Part shown: positions 7,911 to 17,533 of the stretch, in pieces
Numbering within the stretch: the stretch's first letter is position 1
Layout of the letters: each line of letters begins with the position of its first letter
NCBI RefSeq assembly: GCF_900112345.1
Contig: NZ_FOLB01000001.1
Span: 124,001 to 188,000, forward strand
Length of the DNA: 64,000 nt
Source: Nocardioides terrae
Lineage (GTDB): Bacteria; Actinomycetota; Actinomycetes; Propionibacteriales; Nocardioidaceae
Direction of reading: 5' to 3'
Made by a program: the position numbers and the translations under genes
Notes under the pieces: generated by a model
Databases searched by the model: none
Seen by the model: only the letters and a program-made list of their open reading frames with translations
Told to the model about the DNA's origin: nothing

Positions 7911-9080
7911 CTAGGCCGAGTAGTCGTGGAAGCCCTTCTTGGTCTTCCGGCCGAGCTCGCCCGCCTCCACCTTGGCGACGAGGGTCTTGGCAGGTGCCAG
8001 GCCGGGCTCGTCGAACTCGCGGTGGAGCTCCTCCTGGATCGCCAGCGAGACGTCGTTGCCGACGACGTCGAGCAGCTCGAAGGGTCCCATCGGGAACCCG
8101 GCGGTGTCCTTGACCGCCGTGTCGATGACGGCGAGCTCCTCACCGTTCTCCGCGAGCTTCACCGCATCGTTGAGGTAGGGGAAGAGCAGGGCGTTGACGA
8201 TGAAGCCCGCCCGGTCGCCGGCGGACACCGGGACCTTGCCGACCTTCCTCGACAGGGCGATCGCCGTCTCGGCGACCTCGGGCGAGGTCTGCTCGGTGCT
8301 GATCACCTCGACCAGCTTCATGACCGGCGCGGGGTTGAAGAAGTGCAGGCCCACCACGTCGCCGGGGCGCTGCGTGGCCGCAGCCAGCCGGGTGATCGGC
8401 AGGCTCGAGGTGGTGGTCGCGAGGATGGCGCCCGGCTTGACGATGCGGTCGAGGTCGGCGAACAGCTCGAGCTTGACGTCGAGGTCCTCGGCGATCGCCT
8501 CCACGACCAGGTCGACGTCGGCGAGCGCCTCGCGCGACGTGGCGCCGGTGAGCCGGCCGAGGACGGCCTCCTTCTCCTCGGGAGTCGTCTTGCCCCGCTC
8601 GACGGCGCGGTCGAGGTTCTTCGCGACGTAGCCGGTGACGCACGCCAGCTTGTCCTCGGAGCGACCGACGAACACCACGTCGTAGCCACCCTGCGCGAAG
8701 ACCTGAGCGATGCCGCTGGCCATCGTTCCCGTGCCGACCACGCCCACCCGCGCGATGTCGTGGCGCAGTCGCGGCTCGGCCACCGCGTCGTCGGTGCCGG
8801 CGGTGAACCTGCCGCCCTCGTCCGCGACCTTCACGAGCAGGTCGGCGGGCCGGTGCAGGTGGTCGCCCGTGTCGGCGAAGCGGGCAGCCAGCGCGTCGCG
8901 TACGACGGCCGGGCCGATCTCGTCCAGGACGGTCAGCGGGCCCTTCGGATAACCGCAGCCGAACCGCATCCCGTTGTCGATGTCGACGGCGGTGGCGTAG
9001 CCGGCCTCGCACATCCGGACCGCGTGGTTGAGGTACGGGTAGATGAGAGTCTCGAAGATCTGCTGCTCCGGAGCGGTCAT
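7911..9080 (-). CDS. 3-hydroxyacyl-CoA dehydrogenase with a duplicated C-terminal domain placed first
   Basis: 389 residues. The central Rossmann domain (about 110-290) carries VGTGTMASGIA, a form of the NAD-binding GxGxxxG, plus HFFNPAP with the catalytic His and ATTTSSLPI. It is followed by the usual helical dimer domain (about 295-389, GFIVNALLFPYLNDAV ... GFPMGPFELLD). Unusually, residues 10-100 are a second copy of that helical domain (IYPYLNHAV ... GYPKGPLTVLDEIG). It would oxidise 3-hydroxybutyryl- or longer hydroxyacyl-CoA to the 3-keto form. No other beta-oxidation gene adjoins it; a TACCGACCGGTA palindrome lies just upstream. Confidence 0.85.
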   Translation of the reverse strand: MTAPEQQIFETLIYPYLNHAVRMCEAGYATAVDIDNGMRFGCGYPKGPLTVLDEIGPAVVRDALAARFADTGDHLHRPADLLVKVADEGGRFTAGTDDAVAEPRLRHDIARVGVVGTGTMASGIAQVFAQGGYDVVFVGRSEDKLACVTGYVAKNLDRAVERGKTTPEEKEAVLGRLTGATSREALADVDLVVEAIAEDLDVKLELFADLDRIVKPGAILATTTSSLPITRLAAATQRPGDVVGLHFFNPAPVMKLVEVISTEQTSPEVAETAIALSRKVGKVPVSAGDRAGFIVNALLFPYLNDAVKLAENGEELAVIDTAVKDTAGFPMGPFELLDVVGNDVSLAIQEELHREFDEPGLAPAKTLVAKVEAGELGRKTKKGFHDYSA

Positions 9081-9104
9081 GTGCGGCAGTGTGGCACCGG
9101 TTGC

Positions 9105-9116
9105 TACCGACCGGTA
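9105..9116. promoter_or_regulatory. Palindrome TACCGACCGGTA, candidate TetR-type operator
   Basis: Five-base perfect arms TACCG/CGGTA around a 2-base centre, 24-36 bases upstream of the dehydrogenase start. Short compact palindromes of this sort are common operators of TetR-family regulators of acyl-CoA metabolism; no such regulator is in the window. Confidence 0.4.
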
Positions 9117-9146
9117 ACCCCATCGTGACCGAGGTCACCCTCGTGC

Positions 9147-10335
9147 TCAGCCGTCCAGGAAGGCGGTCGCCTCGGCGAGGAACGTGGACCAGGCCGGCTC
9201 GTCGGCCGTGAGGATGTGGTTGCGGCTCGCCAGCAGGAGGAGACGGGCGTCCGGGATCCGCGCGGCCAGCTCGCGCGCCTGGGTGCCGGGCACTCGGAGG
9301 TCGTCGCGCGAGTGCACGACGAGCGTCGGGCAGCGCACCTCCTCGAGCAGGTCGCGCACGTCGATGCGGGCGAAGACGTCGAGGAAGCGCACGACGTTGT
9401 CCGTGGACGTGGTCGTGCGCTGCAGCCGGTTGAACGCGTCCCACAGCTCGCGGCTGGCGTCGGGCAGGAACTGGCTGGCGAAGACTTGGCGGTAGCTGTC
9501 GTCCTCGTGCCGCCAGGCGACCCTGCCGACCTCGAGGTCGAGCAGCGCCTCGGCCCGCGCCTCCGGCGTCTCGGCGCGCACCAGTCGGCCGGCGGCGTAC
9601 GCGCCGACGAGGACCAGTCGCGACACGCGCTCGGGGTGGCGGACGGCGTAGGCGATGGCGACGGCGCCGCCCTGGGAGAGGCCGAGCACCGGGAACGGCG
9701 GCTCCGTGCCGGACGCCTCCACGACCAGCTCGAGGTCGTCGACCCACGCGTCGAGCCCGAAGTCGGGGACGTCCCAGTCGGAGAGTCCGCAGCCCCGCTC
9801 GTCGTAGCGCACCAGTCGCCGGCCCCGCGAGAGCTCGTGCAGCCAGTGCCCCCAGATCGGGCTGTCCCAGTCGTGCTCGAGGTGGGTCAGCCAGTGCGCC
9901 GCCTGGACGAGCGGCGGCCCCTCGCCGGCGACGGCGTAGGCGACGGCGGTTCCGTCACCGGCCATGCAGTAGCGCACCTGCGGTCGCGCGGTGTTGTCGT
10001 ACGCCGGCGTCGGCCGGTGCCCCGCCTCGACCGGAGCGACGAACCGGTAGCCGCGGCCGTGCACCGTCGCGATCACCTGCTGTCGGTCGCCGGTGTCCCC
10101 CCACCGCCTTGCGGGCCTGCATCAGCCGGCTGGCGAGCGCGGAGGCGCTGACGAACCGGTCGCCCCAGACCGCGTCGAGCAGCTCCTCGCGGGTGACGAG
10201 ACGCTGCGGATGGCTGATCAGGTAGGACAGCACCTCGATGACCTGCGGCTCGACATGGACCACGCAGCCGTCGCGGCGCAGCTCGAACTGGTCCAGGTCG
10301 AGCTCGCAGTCGGCGAAGCGGTAGACGGTCGTCAT
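9147..10335 (-). pseudogene. Winged-helix regulator fused to alpha/beta hydrolase, broken by a 1-base insertion
   Basis: Starting at ATG 10335 (GAGGGA ribosome site), about 77 codons encode an OmpR/CadC-type winged helix (YRFADCELDLDQFELRRDG ... SRLMQARKAVG). The frame is then lost at a run of six C on the plus strand (10097-10102). Removing one base restores GDTGDRQQ-VIATVHGRGYRF, the wing of the same domain, and joins it to an alpha/beta hydrolase (GLSQGG nucleophile elbow; terminal RNHILTADEP His). Such N-terminal DNA-binding/C-terminal hydrolase fusions are known in actinobacteria. It is either a true frameshift, a slippage-switched gene or a sequencing error. The downstream piece could restart at a GTG/ATG near 10076. 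Confidence 0.75.
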
Positions 10336-10450
10336 GGCGTCCCTCGGCTTCGATGATCCACCGCGGAGCCGCTCCGGTCGAACGAAATCTCCACGCCGTC
10401 TCGACGATCCCGCCAAGCGCCGGGACGCGGTGGGGCGGACCCTCGCGGAC

Positions 10451-11278
10451 ATGACCACGACACCACCGACCACCAGATACGTCCTCGGGCACAGCGACAC
10501 CGAGCTCGCCCGGCTCCACGCCCAGGCCCGGATGCTCGCCGGGGCGACGGGCGCCTTCTTCACCCTCAGCGGGATCGCGCCCGGCATGCGCGTCCTCGAC
10601 CTCGGCAGCGGCGCCGGCGACGTCGCGTTCCTGCTCGCCGGCCGGGTGGGCCCGAGCGGCTCGGTCCTCGGCGTGGACAGCTCGGAGACCGCCGTGGCGT
10701 TCGCCCGCGACCGGGCCCGGCGCGAGGGGATCGGCGACGTCGAGTTCGTGGTCGGGGACGTGCGCAGCCTCGACGTGGGCGACGGCTTCGACGCGGTGGT
10801 CGGTCGCCTGATCCTGCTCTACGTCGACGATCCGGCTGACGTCGTACGCAGCGCCGCCGAGCTGCTGCGACCCGGCGGCGTGCTGCTGATGATGGAGTAC
10901 GAGATGGAGGCGATCGCGTCGCTGCCGCCGCACCCCCTCGTCACGCAGATCGGCCGGTGGCTCACCGGGGCGTTCCGGCACGTCGGGCGCGACCCGGTGC
11001 TCGGCGCGCGACTCCACGACGTCCTGCTGCGCGCGGGCCTCGACGAGCCGATCGCGCTCGGCCTCCAGGCCTACTTCGGTCACGAGGACCGACGCGGCGC
11101 ACGGCTCGGCGCCGAGACGGTGCGCTCGATGCTTCCGGTGATCGTCTCCTCCGGCCTGGCGACCGAGCAGGAGATCGGCATCGAGACCCTGGAGCAGCGG
11201 CTCTTCGACGCGCTCGCCTCGGTCGAGGGCATCCTGCGCATCCCGACCCTGGTCGGCGCATGGGGCCGGGTGGCCTGA
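10451..11278 (+). CDS. SAM-dependent class I methyltransferase
   Basis: 275 residues. Motif [11 protein letters not shown] at 48-57, the acidic ribose-binding residue in GVDSSE, and motif II/III regions ([25 protein letters not shown]) define a UbiE/Methyltransf_11-like fold. The extended C-terminal helical part (about 170-275) is typical of methyltransferases acting on small molecules. Substrate unknown. It diverges from the broken winged-helix/hydrolase gene; ATG 10451 is preferred over an upstream in-frame start at 10334 that would overlap the divergent gene's start codon. Confidence 0.85.
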   Translation: MTTTPPTTRYVLGHSDTELARLHAQARMLAGATGAFFTLSGIAPGMRVLDLGSGAGDVAFLLAGRVGPSGSVLGVDSSETAVAFARDRARREGIGDVEFVVGDVRSLDVGDGFDAVVGRLILLYVDDPADVVRSAAELLRPGGVLLMMEYEMEAIASLPPHPLVTQIGRWLTGAFRHVGRDPVLGARLHDVLLRAGLDEPIALGLQAYFGHEDRRGARLGAETVRSMLPVIVSSGLATEQEIGIETLEQRLFDALASVEGILRIPTLVGAWGRVA

Positions 11279-11281
11279 GGG

Positions 11282-11287
11282 TAGATT
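11282..11287 (+). promoter_or_regulatory. -10 hexamer TAGATT for nucS (leaderless)
   Basis: TAGATT ends 8 bases before GTG 11296 and begins 3 bases after the methyltransferase stop codon. It supports independent, leaderless transcription of nucS and fixes its start. Confidence 0.5.
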
Positions 11288-11295
11288 CCTCGCTC

Positions 11296-11979
11296 GTGAG
11301 ACTCGTCGTCGCGACCTGCCAGGTGGACTACGCCGGGCGGCTGACCGCCCACCTGCCGATGGCCACCCGAGTGCTCATGATCAAGGCCGACGGGTCCGTG
11401 CTGGTGCACTCCGACGGCGGCTCCTACAAGCCGCTGAACTGGATGTCGCCGCCGTGCACGCTGCGCGAGGGGGAGGCCGACGACGGCCGGGTGGAGTGGA
11501 CGGTGACGTCGAAGACCGCCGACACGCTCCGCATCACCATCGAGGAGATCCACCACGACACCTCCCACGAACTCGGCGTCGACCCCGGTCTGCAGAAGGA
11601 CGGCGTCGAGAAGCACCTCCAGGAGCTGCTCGCCGACAACCCTGAGATGGTCGCGCCCGGCCTCCGGCTCGTTCGCCGCGAGTTCCCCACCGCGATCGGC
11701 CCGGTCGACCTGATGTGCCGCGACGCGGCCGGGGTCGCCGTCGCCGTCGAGATCAAGCGGCGCGGTGAGATCGACGGCGTGGAGCAGCTGACCCGCTACC
11801 TCGAGCTGCTCAACCGCGACCCACTGCTGACCGCCAACGGCCCGGTGCAGGGCGTCTTCGCCGCCCAGGAGATCAAGCCGCAGGCCCGCGTGCTCGCGAC
11901 GGATCGCGGCATCACCTGCGCCGTCGTCGACTACGACGCCCTGCGCGGCATCGACGACTCCGAGCACCGGCTCTTCTAG
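11296..11979 (+). CDS. nucS: Mismatch-specific endonuclease NucS/EndoMS
   Basis: 227 residues, the family length. The N-terminal half ([16 protein letters not shown]) is the DNA-binding/dimer domain; the C-terminal half has the RecB-like nuclease core with Asp in GPVDLMCRD and Glu/Lys in [10 protein letters not shown], then the QLTRYLELL helix. NucS cuts both strands at mismatches and replaces MutS/MutL in actinobacteria. The protein ends in EHRLF, resembling the C-terminal beta-clamp-binding tail described for corynebacterial EndoMS. Its neighbourhood beside the atp/thr block resembles that in mycobacteria. Confidence 0.95.
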   Translation: MRLVVATCQVDYAGRLTAHLPMATRVLMIKADGSVLVHSDGGSYKPLNWMSPPCTLREGEADDGRVEWTVTSKTADTLRITIEEIHHDTSHELGVDPGLQKDGVEKHLQELLADNPEMVAPGLRLVRREFPTAIGPVDLMCRDAAGVAVAVEIKRRGEIDGVEQLTRYLELLNRDPLLTANGPVQGVFAAQEIKPQARVLATDRGITCAVVDYDALRGIDDSEHRLF

Positions 11980-11991
11980 GCTCGGGGGCCT

Positions 11992-12684
11992 TCAGTACGA
12001 CGGCCCGCTCCGCGACCGGTAGCGGTTCTCCGGCCTCCCGGCGCCGCCGTAGCGCGGCACCACGTCGGCCTGGCCGCGGGCGACGAGGTGCTCCAGGTAG
12101 CGCCGGGCGCTGACCCGGGAGACGCCGACCAGCCCGGCGACCTCGGCCGCCGAGGCATCGCCCTGGATCCCGTCCAGTGCGCCGGCGACGAGGTCGAGGG
12201 TGTGCCGGGAGAGACCCTTCGGCAGCGGACCGGAGGTGCGGGGTTGGGCCAGCAGCCGGTCGACGGCGTCCTGGTCGAGCGTGGCGGCCGAGGCCCGACG
12301 TACCTCGGCATGGTGGCGCAGGTAGTCACCGAGCCGCTCGTGCAGCGTCGCCACGGTGAACGGCTTGACGAGGTAGTGCAGGACCCCGCCGGCCATGGCG
12401 GCGCGGACCGTCTCGAGCTCACGGGCGGCGGTGATCGCGATGACGTCGACGTGGGCGGCGCCCTCCATCGCCCGGATCTGGCGCAGCACCTCGATCCCGG
12501 ACAGGTCGGGCAGGAAGACGTCGAGCAGCACCAGGTCCGGCGCCGCGGTCGCGACCAGGTGCAGCGCGTCCTCCCCGGAGTGCGCCACGCCGACGACCTC
12601 GAAGCCGCCGTGCTCCTCGACGAACCGGCGGTGCAGCATCGCGACCGAGAAGTCGTCGTCGACCACGAGCACGCGCGGCCTCAC
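11992..12684 (-). CDS. CitB/DcuR-family response regulator
   Basis: 230 residues. The receiver domain (1-120) has the acidic pocket VVDDD, phospho-acceptor Asp55 in LVLLDVFLP, Thr in IAITAA and Lys in LVKPF. The C-terminal half (about 155-225) is the winged-helix type seen in CitB/DpiA/DctR regulators. The gene overlaps the sensor kinase by 4 bases. With the tctCBA operon divergent from the pair, the natural inference is control of tricarboxylate or dicarboxylate uptake. Confidence 0.9.
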   Translation of the reverse strand: MRPRVLVVDDDFSVAMLHRRFVEEHGGFEVVGVAHSGEDALHLVATAAPDLVLLDVFLPDLSGIEVLRQIRAMEGAAHVDVIAITAARELETVRAAMAGGVLHYLVKPFTVATLHERLGDYLRHHAEVRRASAATLDQDAVDRLLAQPRTSGPLPKGLSRHTLDLVAGALDGIQGDASAAEVAGLVGVSRVSARRYLEHLVARGQADVVPRYGGAGRPENRYRSRSGPSY

Positions 12685-14267
12685 CGCACGCCGCCCGAGC
12701 CCTCGAGGAGCGGAGCGGGCAGGCGGACCTCGAAGCGCGCCCCGCCCGAGGCGGCCGAGCCGACGCTGACCCGGCCACCGCGCCGGCGTGCGATGCGGTC
12801 GACCAGCGCCAGCCCGATCCCCCGCGCGGCGCCGTCGGACGTCGTATAGCCGGAGGTGAAGATGCGTTCGCGGTCCGACTCGGCGACCCCGGGCCCGTCG
12901 TCCTCCACGACGATCGTGGTCACCGGCCCGTCGGCCTCAGCACCCGCGCGCAGCGCGACCGAGACCGTGCCGCCCAGCCCCGCGGCCGCGACGGCGTTGT
13001 CGATCAGGTTCCCGAGCACCGTGACGACGTCGGAGGAGCCGTCGGCGCCGCAGACGGACCCCGGGTCGACGACCAGCGCGACGCCGCACTCGCGGGCGGT
13101 GGACCGCTTCGCCATCAGCAGCGCGGTCACGGCCGGGTCGGTGACGCCCGGCACCAGCGTGTTGTCCGTGAGAGCGCCTCCGTAACCCGAGCGCGAGATG
13201 AAGTCGACCGCCTCGCCGGGGTGACCGAGCTCGATCAGCCCGGAGACGGTGTGCATGACGTTGGCGAACTCGTGCGCCTGCGCCCGCAGCGCCGAGGTGA
13301 GGTCGCGCACGCCGTCGAGGTCGCGCAGCACCGTGTGCAGCTCGGTGCGGTCGCGGCAGATGAGCACAGTGCCGACGCGCGCGCCGTCGACGATGGCGTC
13401 GCTGCGCTGGGCGACCAGGATCCGCTCGCCCACGAGCACCAGACGACTCTCGCCCGGCGCCGCGGCGAGGACCTCCAGGATGCCTGCGTCGAGCACCTCG
13501 GCCGCCGGTCGCCCCTCGCTGCCCGGAGGTACGCCGAGCAGGCGGACCGCCTCGTCGTTGACCAGCGCCAGGCGGCCGTGGTCGTCGACGGCGACGAAGC
13601 CCTCGCCGATGCTGTGCAGCATGGCGTCCCGGGTCTCCAGCAGGGCGGCGATCTCCTCCGGCTCGAGCCGGTGGATCCGCCGCCAGACCAGCCGCGAGAC
13701 CCAGTAGGCGCCGAGCAGGCCGAGCAGCGCGGCGCCCACGACCCAGGGCACCAGGCGCGGCAGCTGGGCCAGCAGGTCGGCACGCAGCTGGGACTCGAGG
13801 ATCCCGACGGAGACCGAGCCGATCACCGCACCGTCGTCGCCGAACACCGGCACCTTCACCCGCCACGACTCCCCCAGCGTGCCGGTCTGCGTGCCGACGT
13901 ACGTCCTGCCGGAGAGTGGGACGGACGGGTCGGTCGAGACCATCTTGCCGATCCGCTCCGGGTCGGGGTGGGAGTAGCGGATGCCCTTGCTGTCGGTGAC
14001 CACCACGTAGGTGACGCCGGATGCCTTGCGGATCAGCTCGGCGATGGGCTGGATCTCGTCGGACGGTTTCGGGTGGGCGAAGGCCTGCTTGACCGACGGC
14101 AGCCGCGCGACGCTCTCGGCGACGCCGACCATCTGCTGCTCGTAGGACGCTCTGATCTGCCGCGCCTGGATCAGCGTGGCGGCCACGCCCACCGCGGCGA
14201 CCGCCGTCAGGACGATCACGACCTGCAGCAGGAGGAGCTGCACGCGCAGGGAGATCCGACGGCGCAT
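12681..14267 (-). CDS. CitA/DcuS-type sensor histidine kinase
   Basis: 528 residues. Membrane helices at about 10-32 and 168-190 flank an extracytoplasmic PAS-like (CitA/sCache) sensor with the characteristic YVVVTDSKGIRYSHPDPERIG stretch (written here in part). A cytoplasmic PAS domain (about 215-310), the phospho-acceptor His in RAQAHEFANVMH and an ATPase domain (NLIDNAV, DDGPGV, GIGLALV) follow. CitA/DcuS kinases bind citrate or C4-dicarboxylates directly. ATG 14267 is preferred; the open frame continues upstream without motifs. CACAAT lies 7 bases before it. Confidence 0.9.
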   Translation of the reverse strand: MRRRISLRVQLLLLQVVIVLTAVAAVGVAATLIQARQIRASYEQQMVGVAESVARLPSVKQAFAHPKPSDEIQPIAELIRKASGVTYVVVTDSKGIRYSHPDPERIGKMVSTDPSVPLSGRTYVGTQTGTLGESWRVKVPVFGDDGAVIGSVSVGILESQLRADLLAQLPRLVPWVVGAALLGLLGAYWVSRLVWRRIHRLEPEEIAALLETRDAMLHSIGEGFVAVDDHGRLALVNDEAVRLLGVPPGSEGRPAAEVLDAGILEVLAAAPGESRLVLVGERILVAQRSDAIVDGARVGTVLICRDRTELHTVLRDLDGVRDLTSALRAQAHEFANVMHTVSGLIELGHPGEAVDFISRSGYGGALTDNTLVPGVTDPAVTALLMAKRSTARECGVALVVDPGSVCGADGSSDVVTVLGNLIDNAVAAAGLGGTVSVALRAGAEADGPVTTIVVEDDGPGVAESDRERIFTSGYTTSDGAARGIGLALVDRIARRRGGRVSVGSAASGGARFEVRLPAPLLEGSGGVR

Positions 14268-14307
14268 GGCCCCGATTGTGCCCGACGTCGTGGCGCCGGC
14301 CGTGCGT

Positions 14308-14334
14308 GACCGAAATGACCAATACGACCAATAC
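14308..14334. promoter_or_regulatory. Three tandem 9-bp repeats upstream of tctC (GACCGAAAT, GACCAATAC, GACCAATAC)
   Basis: The second and third units are identical and the first shares GACCnAA. They lie 85-111 bases upstream of the tctC ATG and 41-67 bases from the kinase ATG, between divergent genes. Head-to-tail repeats are typical of response-regulator operators, so this is the best candidate site for the adjacent CitB-type regulator. Confidence 0.5.
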
Positions 14335-14418
14335 CTCCACATGGTTCCGCGGTCCCCGCAGCGACTCCTACGTTCCGACGGCATCGGGTGACGTCCGTCA
14401 CCCCAGAAGGAGAAGACC

Positions 14419-15420
14419 ATGTCTCGCACGTTCCGGGTCGCCGCCGTGGCCGCCGCCCTCACGCTCAGCGCCTCGCTCGCCGCCTGCGGCGACAGCGGTG
14501 GCTCGTCGGCGTCCGACGCAGCGGTCGACAAGCTCAACATCGTCGTGCCGGCCGACGCCGGCGGCGGTTGGGACCAGACCGGCCGCGCCTTCCAGGCCGC
14601 CGCGCAGGACGCGAAGGCCCTCAAGAGCGCCTCGGTGGTCAACGTGCCGGGCGCGGGCGGCACCGTCGGCCTGGCCAAGCTCGCCAACGAGCGCGACCCC
14701 AACACGCTCCTGGTGATGGGCCTGGTGATGGCCGGTGCGATCGAGACCAACCACGCGACGACGAAGCTCGACGACACGACGCCCATCGCCGAGCTCACCG
14801 AGGAGCAGGAGGTCATCGTGGTGCCGGCCGACTCGCCCTACCAGACCGTGCAGGACCTCGTCGACGACATCAAGGCGAACGGCCAGAAGGTGTCGATCGC
14901 GGGCGGCTCCGCGGGCGGCACCGACCAGATCCTCGCGGGCATGCTCCTCAAGACCGCCGGCATCGCCCCGGAGGAGATCGCCAAGAGCCTCAACTACGTC
15001 CCGTTCTCGGGCGGTGGCGAGTCCCTCGCCGCGCTTCTCGGCGGCAAGGTCAGCGCCGGCATCTCCGGTGTCGGCGAGTACGCCGAGCAGGTGAAGGCCG
15101 GCAAGCTACGCGCCCTCGCCGTCTCCGGCGAGGAGCCGGCCGCCCTGCTGCCCGACGCGCCCACGCTGAAGGCGTCGGGCATCGACCTGGTGCTGACGAA
15201 CTGGCGCGGTGTCGTCGCGCCCGGCAAGATCGACGACGCCAAGAAGCAGGCCCTCATCGACATGGTGACCAAGGTCCACGACTCCGCGGCCTGGAAGAAG
15301 GTCCTGACGGACAACGACTGGGCCGACGCCTTCAAGACCGGTGACGAGTACTCCTCCTTCCTCGACTCCGAGGTCACGAAGGTCCAGGGCACGCTCAAGG
15401 ACATCGGTCTGGTCCAGTGA
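14419..15420 (+). CDS. tctC: Tripartite tricarboxylate transporter solute-binding lipoprotein TctC
   Basis: 333 residues with a lipoprotein signal (basic start, hydrophobic core, LAAC with Cys23) followed by a Ser/Gly-rich linker. The mature part matches the Bug/TctC fold: VPADAGGGWDQTGRAF at the front for the carboxylate-binding P-loop-like turn, VNVPGAGGTVG, and the C-terminal helices. It captures citrate or another (tri)carboxylate outside the membrane and delivers it to TctAB. A strong ribosome site (AGAAGGAGA) precedes the ATG. First gene of tctCBA; overlaps tctB by 4 bases. Confidence 0.93.
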   Translation: MSRTFRVAAVAAALTLSASLAACGDSGGSSASDAAVDKLNIVVPADAGGGWDQTGRAFQAAAQDAKALKSASVVNVPGAGGTVGLAKLANERDPNTLLVMGLVMAGAIETNHATTKLDDTTPIAELTEEQEVIVVPADSPYQTVQDLVDDIKANGQKVSIAGGSAGGTDQILAGMLLKTAGIAPEEIAKSLNYVPFSGGGESLAALLGGKVSAGISGVGEYAEQVKAGKLRALAVSGEEPAALLPDAPTLKASGIDLVLTNWRGVVAPGKIDDAKKQALIDMVTKVHDSAAWKKVLTDNDWADAFKTGDEYSSFLDSEVTKVQGTLKDIGLVQ

Positions 15421-15989
15421 GCACTCCCGCCCATCTCCACGGCCAGCCGGGCGACCAACCCGGCGACCGGCCCGACGACGCGCGTCCTGGCCGGCTCCCC
15501 GCCGGGGAGCTGGCCATGGCCGGCGGCGTCCTCGCCCTCGGCGTCTACGCCCTCGTCCGGGCCGGCAGCATCGTCGAGCCGACCACCGCCGCCGGTGCGG
15601 TCGGCCCGCGCACGATGCCCTACCTCGTCGGCGCCCTGCTCGTGGTCACCGGCGGCACCACGCTCGTCCAGATCCTCCGCGGGCGTCGCGGTGAGGCCGA
15701 AGGTGGCGAGGACGTCGACCTCGCCGGCGGGACCGACTGGCTGACGGCCGGCCTGCTCGCCGTGTGCGTCGCCGTGCACGCGTTCCTGATCGACCCGCTC
15801 GGCTGGCCGGTCGCCGCCGCCGTCCTCTTCGGCGGCGCCGCCATCGTGCTCGGAGCCCGACCGGTCTGGCGGGCCGTCGTGATCGGCATCGCCCTCGCCC
15901 TGCTCGTCCAGGCGATCTTCGCCGGTGTCCTCGACGTCTCGCTGCCGCCCGGCCCGATCTTCGAAGGAGTGTCGATCCTCGGTGGATAA
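15417..15989 (+). CDS. tctB: Tripartite tricarboxylate transporter small membrane subunit TctB
   Basis: 190 residues with four hydrophobic helices (about 37-55, 66-84, 107-124 and 130-172 with a break) after a hydrophilic N-terminus. TctB sequences are poorly conserved, so the call rests on size, topology and its place between tctC and tctA. GTG start overlaps the tctC stop (GTGA). Confidence 0.88.
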   Translation: MSTPAHLHGQPGDQPGDRPDDARPGRLPAGELAMAGGVLALGVYALVRAGSIVEPTTAAGAVGPRTMPYLVGALLVVTGGTTLVQILRGRRGEAEGGEDVDLAGGTDWLTAGLLAVCVAVHAFLIDPLGWPVAAAVLFGGAAIVLGARPVWRAVVIGIALALLVQAIFAGVLDVSLPPGPIFEGVSILGG

Positions 15990-17523
15990 CCTCGGCTACC
16001 TGATGGACGGGTTCGCGACCGCCGCGCACCCGCAGTACCTCGCCTTCGCCTTCCTCGGTGTCCTCCTCGGCACCGCCGTCGGGGTCCTGCCGGGCATCGG
16101 CCCGGCCATGACCGTGGCGCTCCTGCTGCCGATCACCTACTCGTTGAACCCGACCGCGGCGCTGATCACGTTCGCCGGGATCTACTACGGCGGGATGTAC
16201 GGCGGCTCGACGACCTCGATCCTGCTCAACACCCCCGGCGAGTCCTCCTCGATGATCACCGCCCTCGAGGGCAACAAGATGGCGAAGCGGGGCAAGGGCG
16301 CGGCAGCGCTGGCGACCGCCGCGATCGGATCCTTCGTGGCCGGCACGATCGCGACCGCTCTGCTGACCTTCCTCGCCCCCATCTCGGCCGACCTGGCCGT
16401 GAAGATGGGCGCGGTCGAGAAGGTCTCGCTCATGGTGCTCGCCTTCATGACGGTCGGCGCCCTGCTGGGCAGCTCGGTCTCGCGCGGGCTCTCGGCGCTC
16501 GCCGTCGGCATGTTCATCGGCCTGATGGGCGTCGACGACCTCTCCGGGCAGATGCGCTTCACCTTCGGCCTGCCGGTGCTCACCGACGGCGTCGACGTCG
16601 TGGTCGTGGCGGTCGCGCTGTTCGCCGTCGGCGAGGCGCTGTACGTCGGCGCCCTGATGCGGCGCGGCCCGCAGGAGGTCATCCCCGTGCCCGAGGGCTG
16701 GCGGACCTGGATGACCAAGGACGACTTCCGGCGGTCCTGGCGGCCTTGGCTGCGCGGGACCATCATCGGCTTCCCGTTCGGTACGATCCCCGCCGGTGGT
16801 GCGGAGATCCCGACCTTCCTCTCCTATGCCACCGAGCAACGGCTGGCGAAGGGCACCGCGAAGGCGGAGTTCGGCCACGGCGCCATCGAGGGCGTCGCCG
16901 GCCCGGAGGCGGCCAACAACGCCTCTGCGGCCGGTGTGCTGGTCCCGCTGCTCACGCTCGGTATCCCGACCTCGGCGACCGCCGCGATGATGCTCGTCGC
17001 GCTCAACCGCTACAACATCAGCCCGGGACCGCTGCTCTTCGACGACCACCCCGACCTCGTCTGGGCGCTGCTGGCCAGCCTCTACATCGGCAACTTCCTG
17101 CTGCTGGTGCTCAACCTGCCGCTCGTCGGCCTGTGGGTGAAGGTGCTCCAGATCCCGCGGCCCTACCTCTACTCCGGCATCCTGGTCTTCGCCGGGCTCG
17201 GGTCGTTCGCCGTCCACTTCTCCCGTGACGACGTCCTACTGCTGCTCGTGCTCGGGATCATCGGGTTCTTCATGAGGCGCTACGGCTACCCGGTCGCACC
17301 GCTCGTCGTCGGGCTCATCCTGGGACCGGTCTTCGAGAACCAGGCGCGCACCGCGCTGACGATCTCGCAGGGCGACTTCACCACGTTCGTCAGGTCGCCC
17401 TTCGCAGTCGTCGTCTACGCACTGCTGCTGCTGATGCTGGTCGGCTCGGTCGTGCTCAAGCGGCGCGAGCGCGCGCTGGAGGCCCGGGTCGCCGCCGACC
17501 GGCCGCTCGAGCCGACCGGCTGA
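15982..17523 (+). CDS. tctA: Tripartite tricarboxylate transporter large membrane subunit TctA
   Basis: 513 residues, about twelve membrane helices. The family signatures are clear: [17 protein letters not shown] near 37-53, the [20 protein letters not shown] region near 68-87, and the second repeat [14 protein letters not shown] ... [12 protein letters not shown]. It forms the sodium- or proton-driven pore of the TTT system. GTG 15982 overlaps the tctB stop by 8 bases and has GAAGGAG 12 bases upstream; the frame extends further but inside tctB. Confidence 0.94.
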   Translation: MDNLGYLMDGFATAAHPQYLAFAFLGVLLGTAVGVLPGIGPAMTVALLLPITYSLNPTAALITFAGIYYGGMYGGSTTSILLNTPGESSSMITALEGNKMAKRGKGAAALATAAIGSFVAGTIATALLTFLAPISADLAVKMGAVEKVSLMVLAFMTVGALLGSSVSRGLSALAVGMFIGLMGVDDLSGQMRFTFGLPVLTDGVDVVVVAVALFAVGEALYVGALMRRGPQEVIPVPEGWRTWMTKDDFRRSWRPWLRGTIIGFPFGTIPAGGAEIPTFLSYATEQRLAKGTAKAEFGHGAIEGVAGPEAANNASAAGVLVPLLTLGIPTSATAAMMLVALNRYNISPGPLLFDDHPDLVWALLASLYIGNFLLLVLNLPLVGLWVKVLQIPRPYLYSGILVFAGLGSFAVHFSRDDVLLLLVLGIIGFFMRRYGYPVAPLVVGLILGPVFENQARTALTISQGDFTTFVRSPFAVVVYALLLLMLVGSVVLKRRERALEARVAADRPLEPTG

Positions 17524-17533
17524 GCGGCCGCCG

